Source: Mytilus galloprovincialis (taxonomy: Eukaryota; Mollusca; Bivalvia; Mytilida; Mytilidae). From it: a stretch of 64,000 nt of DNA. The stretch spans positions 16,834,441 through 16,898,440 of the forward strand of contig NC_134838.1 in assembly GCF_965363235.1 (NCBI RefSeq), written 5' to 3'. Every line of letters begins with the position of its first letter. Positions within the stretch are counted from its first letter, which is position 1. Shown in pieces: positions 34,501-44,432 of the stretch. The notes beneath the pieces are model-generated. The model saw nothing but the letters and a program-made list of their open reading frames with translations. It did not search any database and was not told the DNA's origin. The translations under genes were made by a program, and so were the position numbers.

Positions 34501-36421
34501 ACATATAGATCAGAACGTTGGTTTTCCCGTTTGAATGGTCTTACACTAGTTATTTTTGGGGCCCTTTATAGCTTACTGTTCGGTGTGAGTCAAAGCTCAA
34601 TGTTGAAGGCCGTACCTTGACCTCTATAGTTTACTTTTATAAATTGTAACTTGGATGGAGAGTTGTCTCATTGGCACTCATACCACATCTTCCTATATCT
34701 ATATTAAGAAATTAATATTGTGTTTTTGCCTTAAAATTTTAGAATATAACATGAGACAAAACTAATTACCTCTTCTTTGTACTCTTGGAGTTCTTTTCTA
34801 CATTCTATCAATATACTGTTTAGTGTACTGATATCCTGCTCCAACTGGTACCGCTTGTTGGTCATATCGTTCACTCTTCCCTCCAAATCTTTTAAGTTCT
34901 GCATTTCCTGTTCAAGACGTCTATTTTTCGTTTTCTTAATAAATTACAAACACTTAAATCGCTTTTTTTTTAGTTATTTCATAAATATCATTATTTTTCA
35001 TTATATGTCATGAATGAAATTAACAGTTTTAATGATGGAAAAAATAAAAACATTCCATTTCCTTTATTTTTTTCTCCTTTACTGTTTTTTTTGTTTTCCC
35101 TCTTCATTTTACGATTCATCGCACTGCCTCGTTTTTGATGTTTTTTAAAACACAATTGATTTTCTTATTCATTTTTAATGTTTAATAAGTTGATACAATT
35201 ATTTGACGGAGGAATCTTTAATATTTTTGAACTAAAAATTACCTCTTCAGTTAATCTTTTTATCACTTTTTGTGTATTAACCATCTGTTTTTCGAGATCA
35301 GATTGAACTTCCCTGGTTTTTTGTTCATTTCTATCTAACTGTTCCTTTAGCTCTAAGAGTAAAAATAACGCAATGTAACCGTGATACAATCATGAAGTTA
35401 TATACGCAAGTAAAGTAAGAAGCAACCATTTAACTTTAAAAGGGGGATTGATTTTTTTCGGAGTTCGTTTTATTAAGCGCCAAGGAAAAGTGCGATTTTT
35501 TGTAGTTTTTCAACGCTATTATTCAATTTTTTTTTCTTCAAAATTTAACGGTCTGGATTCAGAATTATTTATCGTCATCTGCTTGACAACAATCATCAAA
35601 TTAGGATCAAAATACTTTTTTGGGGAAAACCATAACCGCCCTCCCCAACTAAAAAGTTTAATGGTCGTTTCCTAAGACGCAATTCTTCTTTATTTCAATA
35701 TGGCTCTAACAAACTTCCATAGAACGATATAGGACTGTTCTCGTGTGGAATTGATAAATGTATTTGGATTACCTCCCTTAGATCATTGTACCTGAAAACG
35801 GTTTGCTCGATAAATTGGGGTCGTAAATTACAAAAATAAAACGGGGAAGATGTTGTTTTTTGTAAGATCGATTACACATTAATAGATGTACAAAAAGTTA
35901 CACAAAACGAACGATGTATCTTGCTGAACGAAAAATTTCCTCATAGAAAAAGAATGAAAATGTGCATCCTCTCAATCGGTCAGTTCACGAAGACCATCAG
36001 AATAGGGTCATCACAACATTATTAATTAACGTAAATATTTCTTACTCGTTCCAATTTAATTTTCAATTCTCAGCTTCCTACTAGCATTTCATAAAGCGTA
36101 AGATTTTATCAATGTCTCGTACACTGCACATAACTTCCCAAACTGAAATTACAAAACCCGACAACACTTGCTAACAAATCAGTTGATGTTTTCTTTCATT
36201 TATTGGTATATAATTGTACCTTCATGCTCAGAATGTAACAGCTGTAGTTCATTGACTTTTCTCAGTAAGCTCTTTCCCAATTGTTCTTTTTCAAAACAGA
36301 TCTTTTCCCAGGCCCAGTCTCTCTCGCCAATTGTATTACCCAAATGAATGTTACGAATAAATTCTTCTGAATCAGCTCGCTGAATTTGAAGTCCAATCGG
36401 ATCTCTGGTGAAATCACTCAT
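25537..36421 (-). CDS. Coiled-coil protein with CHORD-like Cys/His C-terminus, four exons, 286 aa
   Basis: Coding exons on the minus strand are 36421-36220, 35352-35243, 34934-34770 and 25920-25537, with GT/AG borders and matching phases (1, 0, 0). Exon 1 encodes MSDFTRDPIGLQIQRADSEE and a Glu/Lys-rich helix. Residues about 40-200, across all four exons, form a heptad-rich coiled coil with no proline or glycine breaks in exons 2-3. Residues 226-283 hold Cys226, Cys229, Cys242, His245, His253, Cys265-Cys266, Cys277-Cys278 and His283 with the cores CYYHPRKPVHLH and WQCCG. This resembles the CHORD zinc fold (C..C, C-x2-H-P, W-x-C-C, GC, H), so zinc binding is inferred. Start at Met-Ser is chosen; an in-frame ATG 21 bp upstream is possible, but TTTTTTGTAG just before suggests a 5' UTR splice. 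The 8.85 kb last intron holds the transposons at 26990-33872. Function unknown. Confidence 0.75.
26716..26784. repeat. Short foldback hairpin
   Basis: AAGCGTTGACCG plus GCACATTTT on the left pairs with AAAATGTGC plus CGGTCAACGCTT on the right. The arms are about 24 bp around a 20-bp loop. Confidence 0.75.
26990..29250 (+). mobile_element. Penelope-like retroelement, 5'-truncated, with reverse transcriptase remnant and full 3' tail
   Basis: The translated pieces carry the Penelope-type start VPADKAANNVMVICRKYY (about 27048-27110), then TMYWLPKLHK, motif A FDFSTLYTTLPH, motif B GIPMGTDCAP and the catalytic YRYLDDIF near 27870. A C-terminal piece (28109-28483) contains PSYGVYISQLVRYARVC and QGYRYHKL and ends at RT-thumb-like sequence. 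No GIY-YIG nuclease follows the RT, as in EN-minus PLEs or in the Naiad clade, where the nuclease is N-terminal; that part would lie in the missing 5' region. The frame is interrupted in at least two places, so the copy is dead. The noncoding 3' part, about 28485-29250, is the repeat found all over this window. It lies in the intron of the minus-strand coiled-coil gene, antisense to it. Confidence 0.88.
29400..29573 (+). repeat. GGTACC-ended dispersed repeat, 5' part, interrupted by the 29574 element
   Basis: TTATCAGAGGTACCAGGATT, CAGACGAGCGTTTCATCTAC, ATAAGACTCATCAGTGACGC and AAGTTGAAGAGCATTGAG match 41525-41650 in order. The match stops within the target site ATGCC. It resumes for a few bases after 33872 (ATGCCTTGGATAA), where the other copy reads ATACCTGGGATAA. 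Confidence 0.88.
29574..30060 (+). repeat. Left long terminal inverted repeat of the 29574-33872 element
   Basis: It pairs with 33386-33872. Well-conserved blocks include ACCATCGAGTCCGAAC (inverse at the right end), GAACATCAATAGACAGAAGA and AACCGGTTTCGTCAATGT-type words near the inner edge. The inner edge fades at repeated CCGGTTTCGTC words. Confidence 0.9.
31667..31865. repeat. Perfect 59-bp inverted repeat plus a third direct copy
   Basis: The arm 31667-31725 is matched inverted by 31739-31797 with a 13-bp spacer. The right arm with its spacer is then repeated directly at 31807-31865 (68-bp step). Each arm contains AGATATCGCTTGATATC. The near identity of three copies implies recent duplication or ongoing conversion. 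Confidence 0.95.
31989..32149. repeat. Large hairpin in the nested element
   Basis: AGATAATCGGGTTTTC, ATATCGTAAAATATCAGCCG and ACAATGTGAA on the left pair with TTCACATTGT, CGGCTGATATTTTACGATAT and GAAAACCCGATAATCT on the right. The loop contains AGCTCGTTCGCTACGCTCTC. The word TATCAGC(G/T)ACGTCACAATG also occurs at 31360 and 31885. Confidence 0.9.
32365..33135. repeat. TCCG-rich complex repeat with about 165-bp tandem units
   Basis: It begins with a small palindrome (CCCGTCACAATTTTGACAGG), then a (TCCG)n/(TCTG)n-rich stretch (about 32400-32535). At least four diverged units follow, starting near 32543, 32707, 32875 and 33033, each with an ATGTCGCRCC-like start and CTTTTWGGTGATG inside. It ends at GGGCGCAGCTGTTTATT. 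It lies inside the 29574-33872 element. Confidence 0.75.
33386..33872 (-). repeat. Right long terminal inverted repeat of the 29574-33872 element
   Basis: It is the inverse of 29574-30060, ending in CACAGTG at 33866-33872, directly followed by the duplicated ATGCC. Confidence 0.9.
34500..34712 (+). repeat. Penelope-like tail, subfamily B
   Basis: GGGGCCCTTTATAGCTTACT, GTTCGGTGTGAGTCAAAGCT, ACTTGGATGGAGAGTTGTC and ATTGGCACTCATACCACATC match 23450-23590. It ends about 60 bp before exon 3 of the coiled-coil gene, on the opposite strand. Confidence 0.8.
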
Positions 36422-36589
36422 TCTACAAAAAAGTTCTGCCATTGTTCCATAATTCATATAAATTATTTTCATATCAACTTTAAAAATCAAGCAAAACGAT
36501 CCCGATCTCAGACTGTTAATACTTCGTAATGCAACCACCTTAGCTATGTTATATTGGAAATATTCTTCAATTTAGAATTGATCCTAGTA

Positions 36590-37345
36590 AACGTATCGCT
36601 CCTTATTCTAAAAGGTTACCAATTTAACACTGTAATAAGATCATTGAATATTGTTTGTATTGGTATAAATATTGATTTTGTTATTAGTAAATTAAATGCA
36701 AACTAAATGATACTAGTATGTTATATACATACACACATTCAGGGATCTACAATCTGTCGATACCTGTAACTTGGCATTGCACAAGATCATGTTTTTCTCT
36801 GACTGTTCATGACGTCTTTACACTAAATCCATTGGATATTGGATGTGTACGGATTGATAGTTTAGTCTTTAATGCATTTTATTAGTTGTTAGTGGCTTTG
36901 AACTAGCTGTCAGATAACTGCAAGTACTCTTAGATCTGTTCCTAGTGTCTTTTTGTTGTCGGGATGTACAAGTACCCGGCCACGTCCAATTGTATTTTTG
37001 TCAATCTGATGAGTCAAGCCTTTTACAACTGATTTTTATAGTTCGTTCTTATGTTGTACTTTTATACCACTGTCCCAGTTTAGGGGGAGGGTTGGGATCC
37101 TGCTAACATGTATAACCCCGCCACATTATTTATGTGTGTGCCTGTCCCAAGTCAGGAGCCTGTAATTTAGTGGTTGTCGTTTGTTTATGTTACATATTTG
37201 TTTTTCGTTTATTTTTTTTTTTTTATACAAATAAGGCCGTTAGTTTTCTCGTTTGAATTGTTTTCTCGTTTGAATTGTTTTACATTGTACTATCGGGGCC
37301 TTTTACAGCTGACTATGCGGTATGGGCTTTGGTCAATTGTTGAAA
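36590..37345 (+). mobile_element. Penelope-like element, 3' end copy truncated on both sides
   Basis: It matches 28400-29140 closely, from the last codons of the C-terminal domain (CTTATTCTAAAAGGTTACCA) through TAGGGGGAGGGTTGGGATCC to GCGGTATGGGCTTTGGTCAA. It then stops at an AT-rich run instead of the normal tail end. A 17-bp word TCTCGTTTGAATTGTTT is duplicated near 37247-37280. It sits about 170 bp upstream of the coiled-coil gene start, where that gene's promoter would be expected. Confidence 0.88.
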
Positions 37346-38180
37346 TATATATATATTAAGTTATTTGGACGAATTTGTACCGACGGAAATAATATATGTT
37401 GACGGACATATTAAAATTGCTATATCCGATCTTTTTTCCCTATCAACATGATCATATCGAACTTTTATGAAAGCTTTCTCGCAGACAGGCGAAAAACGGG
37501 AATGTTTATTTTCATACTTTTAATCTATGAATTAAAAGTGAAAAATAAGGTGAAATGTTTACTAATTTACCGTAGGTTTGAGTCAATCTGGATAATTGTG
37601 TCAATACAAACGTATATATATAAGCCCAATGAAATCAGAGATAAACTTTTTTTTAGCTCAGAGTTAAAATTATTTTCCTGGGTAGAGTCATTCTGTGATT
37701 TTTATTCCCTTCTGATTTATTATATATGAGTCATAACATAAAAAAAGATATATATGGGTATGATTGCCAAAGAAAGAACTATCAATCCTGCTATCTAGAC
37801 GAGACTGTAAAGTACAACAAGTTTTACTACCCGAATATACCCTTCAAAAAGTGAAAGAGGGTTCTAAAATAAGTGCAAAGTCGCAGTTGCATAACAAAAG
37901 TTGATATTTGAAAGCATGCTTATATAACATCGCAAGAATATCATAAAATGTTATAAAGCGTTTTTACACTAATATTACCAAAAATTATCATGTAGGCGCT
38001 GATAGGCACACACTTCTCTGGTGGAACCAAAAAAAAATGCATTACTTCAAACAGACTTTATTTTTTTTTTTTGGAAATCCTAAAAAAATCTTCATCATAC
38101 GCTCCCATAATTACCTCTGAGAGTCACCACTGTTTAAATTGACAGCCAGTCAGAAGGAAAGTATTAAAGCATATATAATA

Positions 38181-38463
38181 CACTGGGGTAAAGCTGATGA
38201 CCGTAACTGCATTCACGGTCATCCCAAGATGTCGGACGAAAAATTAGGTCAGTATTTGTATCGTCTGTTTAAGTGTTCCTTTATCATTTTCTTTATAAAG
38301 CATACATTGATACGATGTAAATTTATAAAAGATTCACATTGAAATCACAAATTACTACCGAGAAATGTGTATTAAACAGACAAAACAAATACTGACCTAA
38401 TTTTTCGTCCGACATCTTGGGATTACCGTAAATGCAGTTACGGTCATCAGCTTTACCCCAGTG
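38181..38463. mobile_element. CACTG-ended inverted-repeat element, 283 bp
   Basis: The ends CACTGGGGTAAAGCTGATGA and its inverse TCATCAGCTTTACCCCAGTG continue as near-perfect arms of about 95 bp (including AGATGTCGGACGAAAAATTA). ATAATA lies on both sides, which could be a target duplication of up to 6 bp or chance in AT-rich DNA. CACTG ends suggest the CACTA/EnSpm or Chapaev groups. It has no coding part. Confidence 0.88.
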
Positions 38464-39892
38464 ATAATATATAAAAACAAAACCTATCTATCTTGGTATA
38501 GTTTGATTATGGCATAGTTGAATAACAAAACATTTACATATGAAAGTCACTATGGAAACTATTTTCAATCCACGAAAAGTCTCCAGGATAGAAACCACAA
38601 GATCAACAACAGAAAAAGTCTTCAGGACAGCAAGCTCTTAGACTAGATCAACAACAGTGGGGATAGTTAGTTGTTTTTATATTTAAGAAAAAGGACATAA
38701 AATGTATGATGTTGGAACTGTTCAATCGTGAAAAAAAAAACAACAGAAAAAACGTATAGGAGTCCTGACTTTGAAATAAATGTGACGAAGTTGTTATATA
38801 TATATGTTCCTATAGAACATTACGTCAAAAAATTCAATTCATTCATATTAAATGCTGTCATCTAACAAGGAAGAGTAATACCGTTTACATAAATTACTTA
38901 CATCAACAACACGTAAAGAATATATAATTTCTTTATTGTGTTGTATAATAAGTACACACCATAAAATGGTAGACAATCATGAATTATTCATAACAAGTAC
39001 TTACTTTGTCTATGTTAAAAATCTGGTCATATTATAAATACGGTCATATTATAAAATGTCAATAAGTCATATCAATAATTTTAACTACTGCGTAGTTTGA
39101 TAAATAATCTTTTAATTTTTAAAAATAGAAATTTGAAAAGTTCCAGTCACCCGGAAATGTTTCTATAAATACTGTCTAATAATCTGGATTCGAAGAAGAA
39201 AGTTGTAAATCATTTACATTGTCTGCTTTTCATGTAAATTTATAGTTAGTCAAATTGAAGGCGTTCATTAATTCGGGTACATTTCGTCTCTGATCGTTGT
39301 TTAGAATTTAACTCAAGTCATATTCAGCAGAATCACAACAAAAATTATTTCGCGAAAGTAACGTTACATCTGATTAATTTTTATAAATATATATATATAT
39401 ATAGCATGAGTTTAATTGGCTTGTGTCAAGTTCCTGTAATAAATAAAGTTGAATTATACCACAGTAGATGATATTCTAAAATTGGTGGCAAAGAGTGAGG
39501 TACAGTACTGTAGAATAAATATGAATTGACCTTCTAAGAGTCACTATATCCTTTGAGAATGATAGGAATATTGACCTGACATTTTCTATCTTTTCAATGT
39601 CATTTATATCTACTGCGTTAACATGGTTATCTACTTTTGATTTATCTTGATTTTTTGTATTCAATCCTATAATCACTATGAAACATTATATTATCATTTT
39701 TACTAATGCATTAATGGGAGGTGAGGGACAAACGCCAATGAAACATCAACAAAACGTAAAGTCATCTAAAGGTAAATAGACAGGTGCAATAAGTCCAACT
39801 CTGAGCCGTTCAGGATATATAAAAGTTATAAATAAATTGAATAGAAACATATTTTTTTCAAAAAAAAAAAGTAAATTAATTTCATTTTGTTA

Positions 39893-40590
39893 CAATATAA
39901 AAAGAAGATGTGGTATGATTGCCAATCCGACAACTGTCCACAAGAAACCAAAATGATACAGACATTAAAAAACTATAGGTCACCGTTCGGCCTTCAACAA
40001 TAAGCAAAGCCAATACCGCATAGTCAGATAAAAAAGGTCCCGATATGACAATGAAAAACAATTCAAACGAGAAAACTAACGGCCTTATTTATATATAAAA
40101 AATGAACGAAAAACAAATATTTAACACATAAACAAACGATAACCACTGAATAACAGGCTGCTGACTTGGGACAGGCACATACATAGATAATGTGGCGGGG
40201 TTAAACATGTTAGCGGGACCCCAACCCTCCCCTAACTTGGGACAGTGGTATAACAGTTCAACATAAGAACGAACTATAAAAATCAGTTGAAAAAGGCTTA
40301 ACTCATCAGATGGACAAAAATACAAGTGGACGTGGCCGGGTACTTGTACATCCCGACAACAAAAAGACGTCATAAACAGTCAAAGAAAAACATGACCTTG
40401 TGCAATGCTAAGTTACAGGTATCGACAGATTGTAGATCCCTGAATGTATATATATATATAACATACTAAAAATATTTAGTTTGCTTTTAATTTACTGATA
40501 ACAAAATCAATATTTATACCAATAAAACAATATCCAATGATCTTATTACAGTGTTGAATTTGTAACCTTTTAGAATAAGTTTATTTGTTT
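39893..40590 (-). mobile_element. Penelope-like element, 3' end copy, 5'-truncated
   Basis: This is the inverse of 28430-29245, from GAAGATGTGGTATGATTGCC at the tail end to AACCTTTTAGAATAAGTTTA in the last codons. It reads closely like the 26990-29250 copy. It contains the AACCCTCCCCTAACTTGGGA block near 40222. Confidence 0.9.
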
Positions 40591-41518
40591 ATGTTTAACA
40601 ATCCGAATTGTTATTACTCGGTTATTGCGTTCGTGTTGGGCAGACAAACATTTCAGTTAAATCCCCTTCTTGCACATTGAAACACTTAGTGTAACCTTTG
40701 ATACAAATACAAAGTTTTCTTATAGGCAATATATTTTATCAATAAATGCTGATGGTTTTCTTTGTATAAGATGTTTATATTCACTTGTTTTCGTCTACGA
40801 AAGTCTGTATTTTATGACCTACTATCAGACTTAATCGCGTTAAAAGTCATAACAACAAATCAATTTCTAATTTTCAAGAACTTTCGGTCATGTCCTATGC
40901 AAATATCTTGCGGATTGTAATTTTATATTGAGTATACATGACGCTTAAGACAAACTGAACGAGATTTGCCGTCTTATCAGAACCTTAGGCGAACGATAAG
41001 ACGTCAGGCTTGTCATAAAATCAATATAAAAGCCAACTGTACAGCAGAAAAAAATAACATTCTGCATAACTTTATCACTTTTGTATTGTAAAAATATGAT
41101 AGCAATATTGGAACAAAATTGTTCAATTAGTTTTGAATTGATCAGATATCATTTTCTCCTATATAAAAAGATAAGAATAATTTCATTACAGCTAAAACGA
41201 TGTGAAGTTCCATGAATAAAATGATACCAATCGCTTATTCAAACACACGAAATGGCAATTGTGTTTGAAATCGAAAAGCTTTGTGAATAGCAGTTGTGCA
41301 ATTCCAATGAATTTCATTAAAAAAGGGGAAACATTTTGAAATCAATATCTTGTATTTTTCAAGTTAAGGTATGATAGAATATGAGTATTAAACCAAACAC
41401 TCATGCATAAAGGGTAATATAATCAATTATAATTTAATTAAAAAATATGTTACATAAACCAATTAAGTCCATGGATACAAACATATGCACATTTGTTTTA
41501 TTATCATTATCATAATGA

Positions 41519-41885
41519 TAATAATTATCAAAGGTACCAGGATAATAATTTAATACGCCAGACGCGCGTTTCGTCTACATAAGACACATTAGTGATGCTC
41601 AGATCAAAATATCTATAAAGCCACACAAGTACAAAGTTGAAGAGCCTTGAGGACCAAAAATAAAAAAAAAAATGTGCCAAATACAGCTAAGGTAATCTAT
41701 ACCTGGGATAAGAAAATCCTTAGTATTTCGAAAAATTCAAAGTTTTGTAAACAGGTAATTTATAAAAAATAATATTCATGTCAACACCGAAGAAATGACT
41801 ACTTGGCTGTTGATACCTTCGGGGACGAAACGTCCAACAGCAGTGGTATCGACCCAGAAGTGTAAATTGTTTATCAAAGGTACCT
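41519..41885 (+). repeat. GGTACC-ended dispersed repeat, reference copy
   Basis: The unit starts at ATAATTATCAAAGGTACC and ends at TTTATCAAAGGTACCTT, so its two ends are the same word in the same direction. Inside lie CCAGACGCGCGTTTCGTCTA, TAAGACACATTAGTGATGCT, GAAGAGCCTTGAGGACCAAA and GGGACGAAACGTCCAACAGC. The last block is a small palindrome, GGACGAAACGTCC. No coding part. Confidence 0.85.
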
Positions 41886-42420
41886 TACAAGAAATATGAA
41901 TCTGTTTATATCTGTATGGGTATCAAGAAAAATTGGCTATATCAATTTAAAAATGAACATTCATTCATATTTCAGCTTTCTGCCTCAGATTCTAACGGTC
42001 TATTGATACCTTTTGTGGACTAATTGAACGAATGAATCTTCGACAGATATAGCTACTGAGTTATCAAGCTTTATTATCAGTCTAATGATCTTATAATGAA
42101 GTTAAAAATAAGCTCTGTCTAACGTTTGCAAGCAACGATTCGATTTAGGTCTTGAAAAAGTTAAAGCGTTCACACAATATGGTTAATTAAGATAAGGTTT
42201 CAAAATACATTATATGACAAAGAGATGATATACATATATAAATGAGTATCATCATGGTGTTTAGCAAAACATAGAACAGAAAGGAAAAAGATAATATGAC
42301 AAAAATATGAACAGACAAGAAATTGCCTTAAAAATTCACAAAATAAAAAAAAAAAGGTTCCAGACACTTATACACGTAGCTGTTGTCATAAATAAATATA
42401 GCTTTAAGTATACATTATTT

Positions 42421-42690
42421 GCAGCCGATTTCATTGAGTGTGAAGTCAAAGGTAATATATTTAGTTAGCTTGCTTGTTAGTTGAACCGTTAAGTCATTGT
42501 TAGGTCAGGTAAACAACCCTTCTTTAAGAGAAGACTAGTCCAGCACATAACCGTTTTAATCTGTCTGTTGGACTAGGCTACTTCGAAAGGAGAGTAGTGT
42601 ACCTGACCTTACAATGACTTCATAGTTTAACTAACAAACAAGCTAACCAAATTTATTACCTTTGGCTTCGCGCTCAATGAAATCCGCTGG
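42421..42690. mobile_element. Foldback element, about 270 bp
   Basis: The left arm blocks GATTTCATTGAG, AAAGGTAATA, GTTAGCTTG and AAGTCATTGTTAGGTCAGGTA are matched inverted on the right by TACCTGACCTTACAATGACTT, CAAGCTAAC, TATTACCTTT and CTCAATGAAATC. The loop holds a second small palindrome around ACTAGTCCAGCAC/GTTGGACTAG. Confidence 0.88.
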
Positions 42691-43295
42691 TTCCATATTT
42701 CTCGACAATCACAATCTGAATAACAAAATCATCATCTTTTGACAAAAATGTTCTCCCTTTCTGAGAGATTTACATGCGCGTGCAGTGGAGATATGACAAA
42801 AAAATACTAAGAAGAAATCATCTTAATGTAAATTGTTGATCCTTTTTAATTTTAAAAATACTGCTGTTAAGTTATAAGTTTATTGGTTCTTAAACTACAG
42901 CACTCAATACATGCCAATAATGACAGAAAACAGTGTTTTGAATTGGACAAAACGATACTTGTCCGTGGGAACGGAAATAATTCTTTATATGTTTAACAGC
43001 CAATTTAGGAAACTTATTAAATAGAAAAAAAATCGTACGTTTCAGATATGTTGATTTTGTCCAGTCGCTCAACATTTATCGATTATCGATATCTCACCTT
43101 AACTATTTCAAACTGATTTTAAGATTATTTTCTTGAAACACACCTGTCGAGGCTGACCGAGTAGCCGAATCTCAAGTAAACGTATTTATCTTAGCTCTCC
43201 AATTTTATAGATGATTGTATAACAGTTAGCTCTACTCCAGCAGATTTGATTCCCAACATCAATTAAAACTGTGTATGTTTTCCTTCATGAGGAAA

Positions 43296-43363
43296 GACAT
43301 ATGTGAATACTTTCTTAAAGTATAAGACTGACATATGTGAATACTTTCTTAAAGTACAAGACT
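43296..43363 (+). repeat. 34-bp tandem duplication
   Basis: GACATATGTGAATACTTTCT and its continuation occur twice in a row with one change in 34 bp. Confidence 0.95.
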
Positions 43364-43554
43364 GGAACTATTGTATAGTTGTACAACATGGTATATATAT
43401 ATACAGATTTGTATAATGGATAAGACTCCGATCTAGGCCTAGGACTCTTGCAGGTCTAAAATCAAGGTTCTTTCTTGATATCATACATGTAATAAAAACA
43501 AAGAATTGTGGAATGAATCTAACTACTTGATTATTGCTTAAGGCAATACAAAAA

Positions 43555-43685
43555 AAACGGGAATACGACAGTTGATATCCATTCGCTTGATGTGTTTGAG
43601 GTTTGAATTTGCAATTTGATTACGGACTTTCCGTTTTAGAATTTCTTCGGAGTTCGGTATTTTTTGTTATTTTACTTTTTACATA
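43555..43685 (+). repeat. Fragment of the GACTTGGTACAGG repeat family
   Basis: It is the inverse of the outer part of the 48640-48905 copy: GATATCCATTCGCTTGATG, TGATTACGGACTTTCCGTTT and TTCGGAGTTCGGTATTTTTT correspond to the stretch at 48640-48720. Confidence 0.65.
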
Positions 43686-44057
43686 CATTTAGTGTAAATA
43701 AAAGGCAACAGAGTTTAACAATGTTAAAAAATGATAAATTCATAAAATCACAAGCAAATGTCGACTTGGTTCGTCAAAATAGTAAGGGTATCCTGCTATG
43801 TATGCATCACCTGTCATGCGAATTTTACTCACTCAAATTGTCACAATTATTGACAGGACCATTAAGATACAAACCAGGTCAATAATCCTGTATATAAAGA
43901 TCATCTAATGCAAAAACATGTTGATACACCGACGATTTCAATCGTTTTCGCTCAAAACCTTGATAAAACAGTTTTGTGATACGGGCTCGGCCTTGTGACA
44001 CTGTCTTTAATGAGGACCTTATAGTGTGAATATGCACGAGCTTAACGTACTTTTTGT

Positions 44058-44432
44058 GATATGTTCACGCCAGACAATGGGGCATTTGGTATATTACTGC
44101 TGAGAAATGGGAAGTTAACTGAAATCATGAAGTGTGTCATATATTCTAGATTAATGTCGCCCATTGCCATCATTGTCGATATCAAGGATGAGACATCGAT
44201 GATTTTAATCCTTTTCGCTCTAAACCTTGATAGAACAATTTTGCGATATGACCTCAGCCCTATGACATTGTGTTTAATAAAGACGATATGTTCACGCCAG
44301 ACAATGGGGCATTTGGTATACTACTGCTTAGAAATGGGAGGTTGACTGAAATCAAGAAGTGTGTCATATATTCTCTATTGTTGTCGCCCAAGGCCATCTA
44401 AGTCGATATCAAGGATAAGATCAAAGTATGTA
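44058..44432 (+). repeat. 226-bp direct duplication
   Basis: The blocks GATATGTTCACGCCAGACAA, TGGGGCATTTGGTAT, GAAATGGGAGGTTGACTGAA and AAGTGTGTCATATATTCT recur 226 bp apart. A third, older partial unit may start near 43925 (CGATTTCAATCGTTTTCGCT). Short open frames in the units overlap but show no known domain. Confidence 0.8.

Noticed and set aside
40089-40373. 94-codon minus-strand frame
   Set aside because: It lies inside the Penelope-like tail copy at 39893-40590 and is not conserved in the other tail copies.
43395-43470. tRNA gene or tRNA-derived SINE head
   Set aside because: ATAATGGATAAGACTC and GCAGGTCTAAAATC vaguely resemble A and B boxes, but no cloverleaf can be formed and no second copy supports a SINE.
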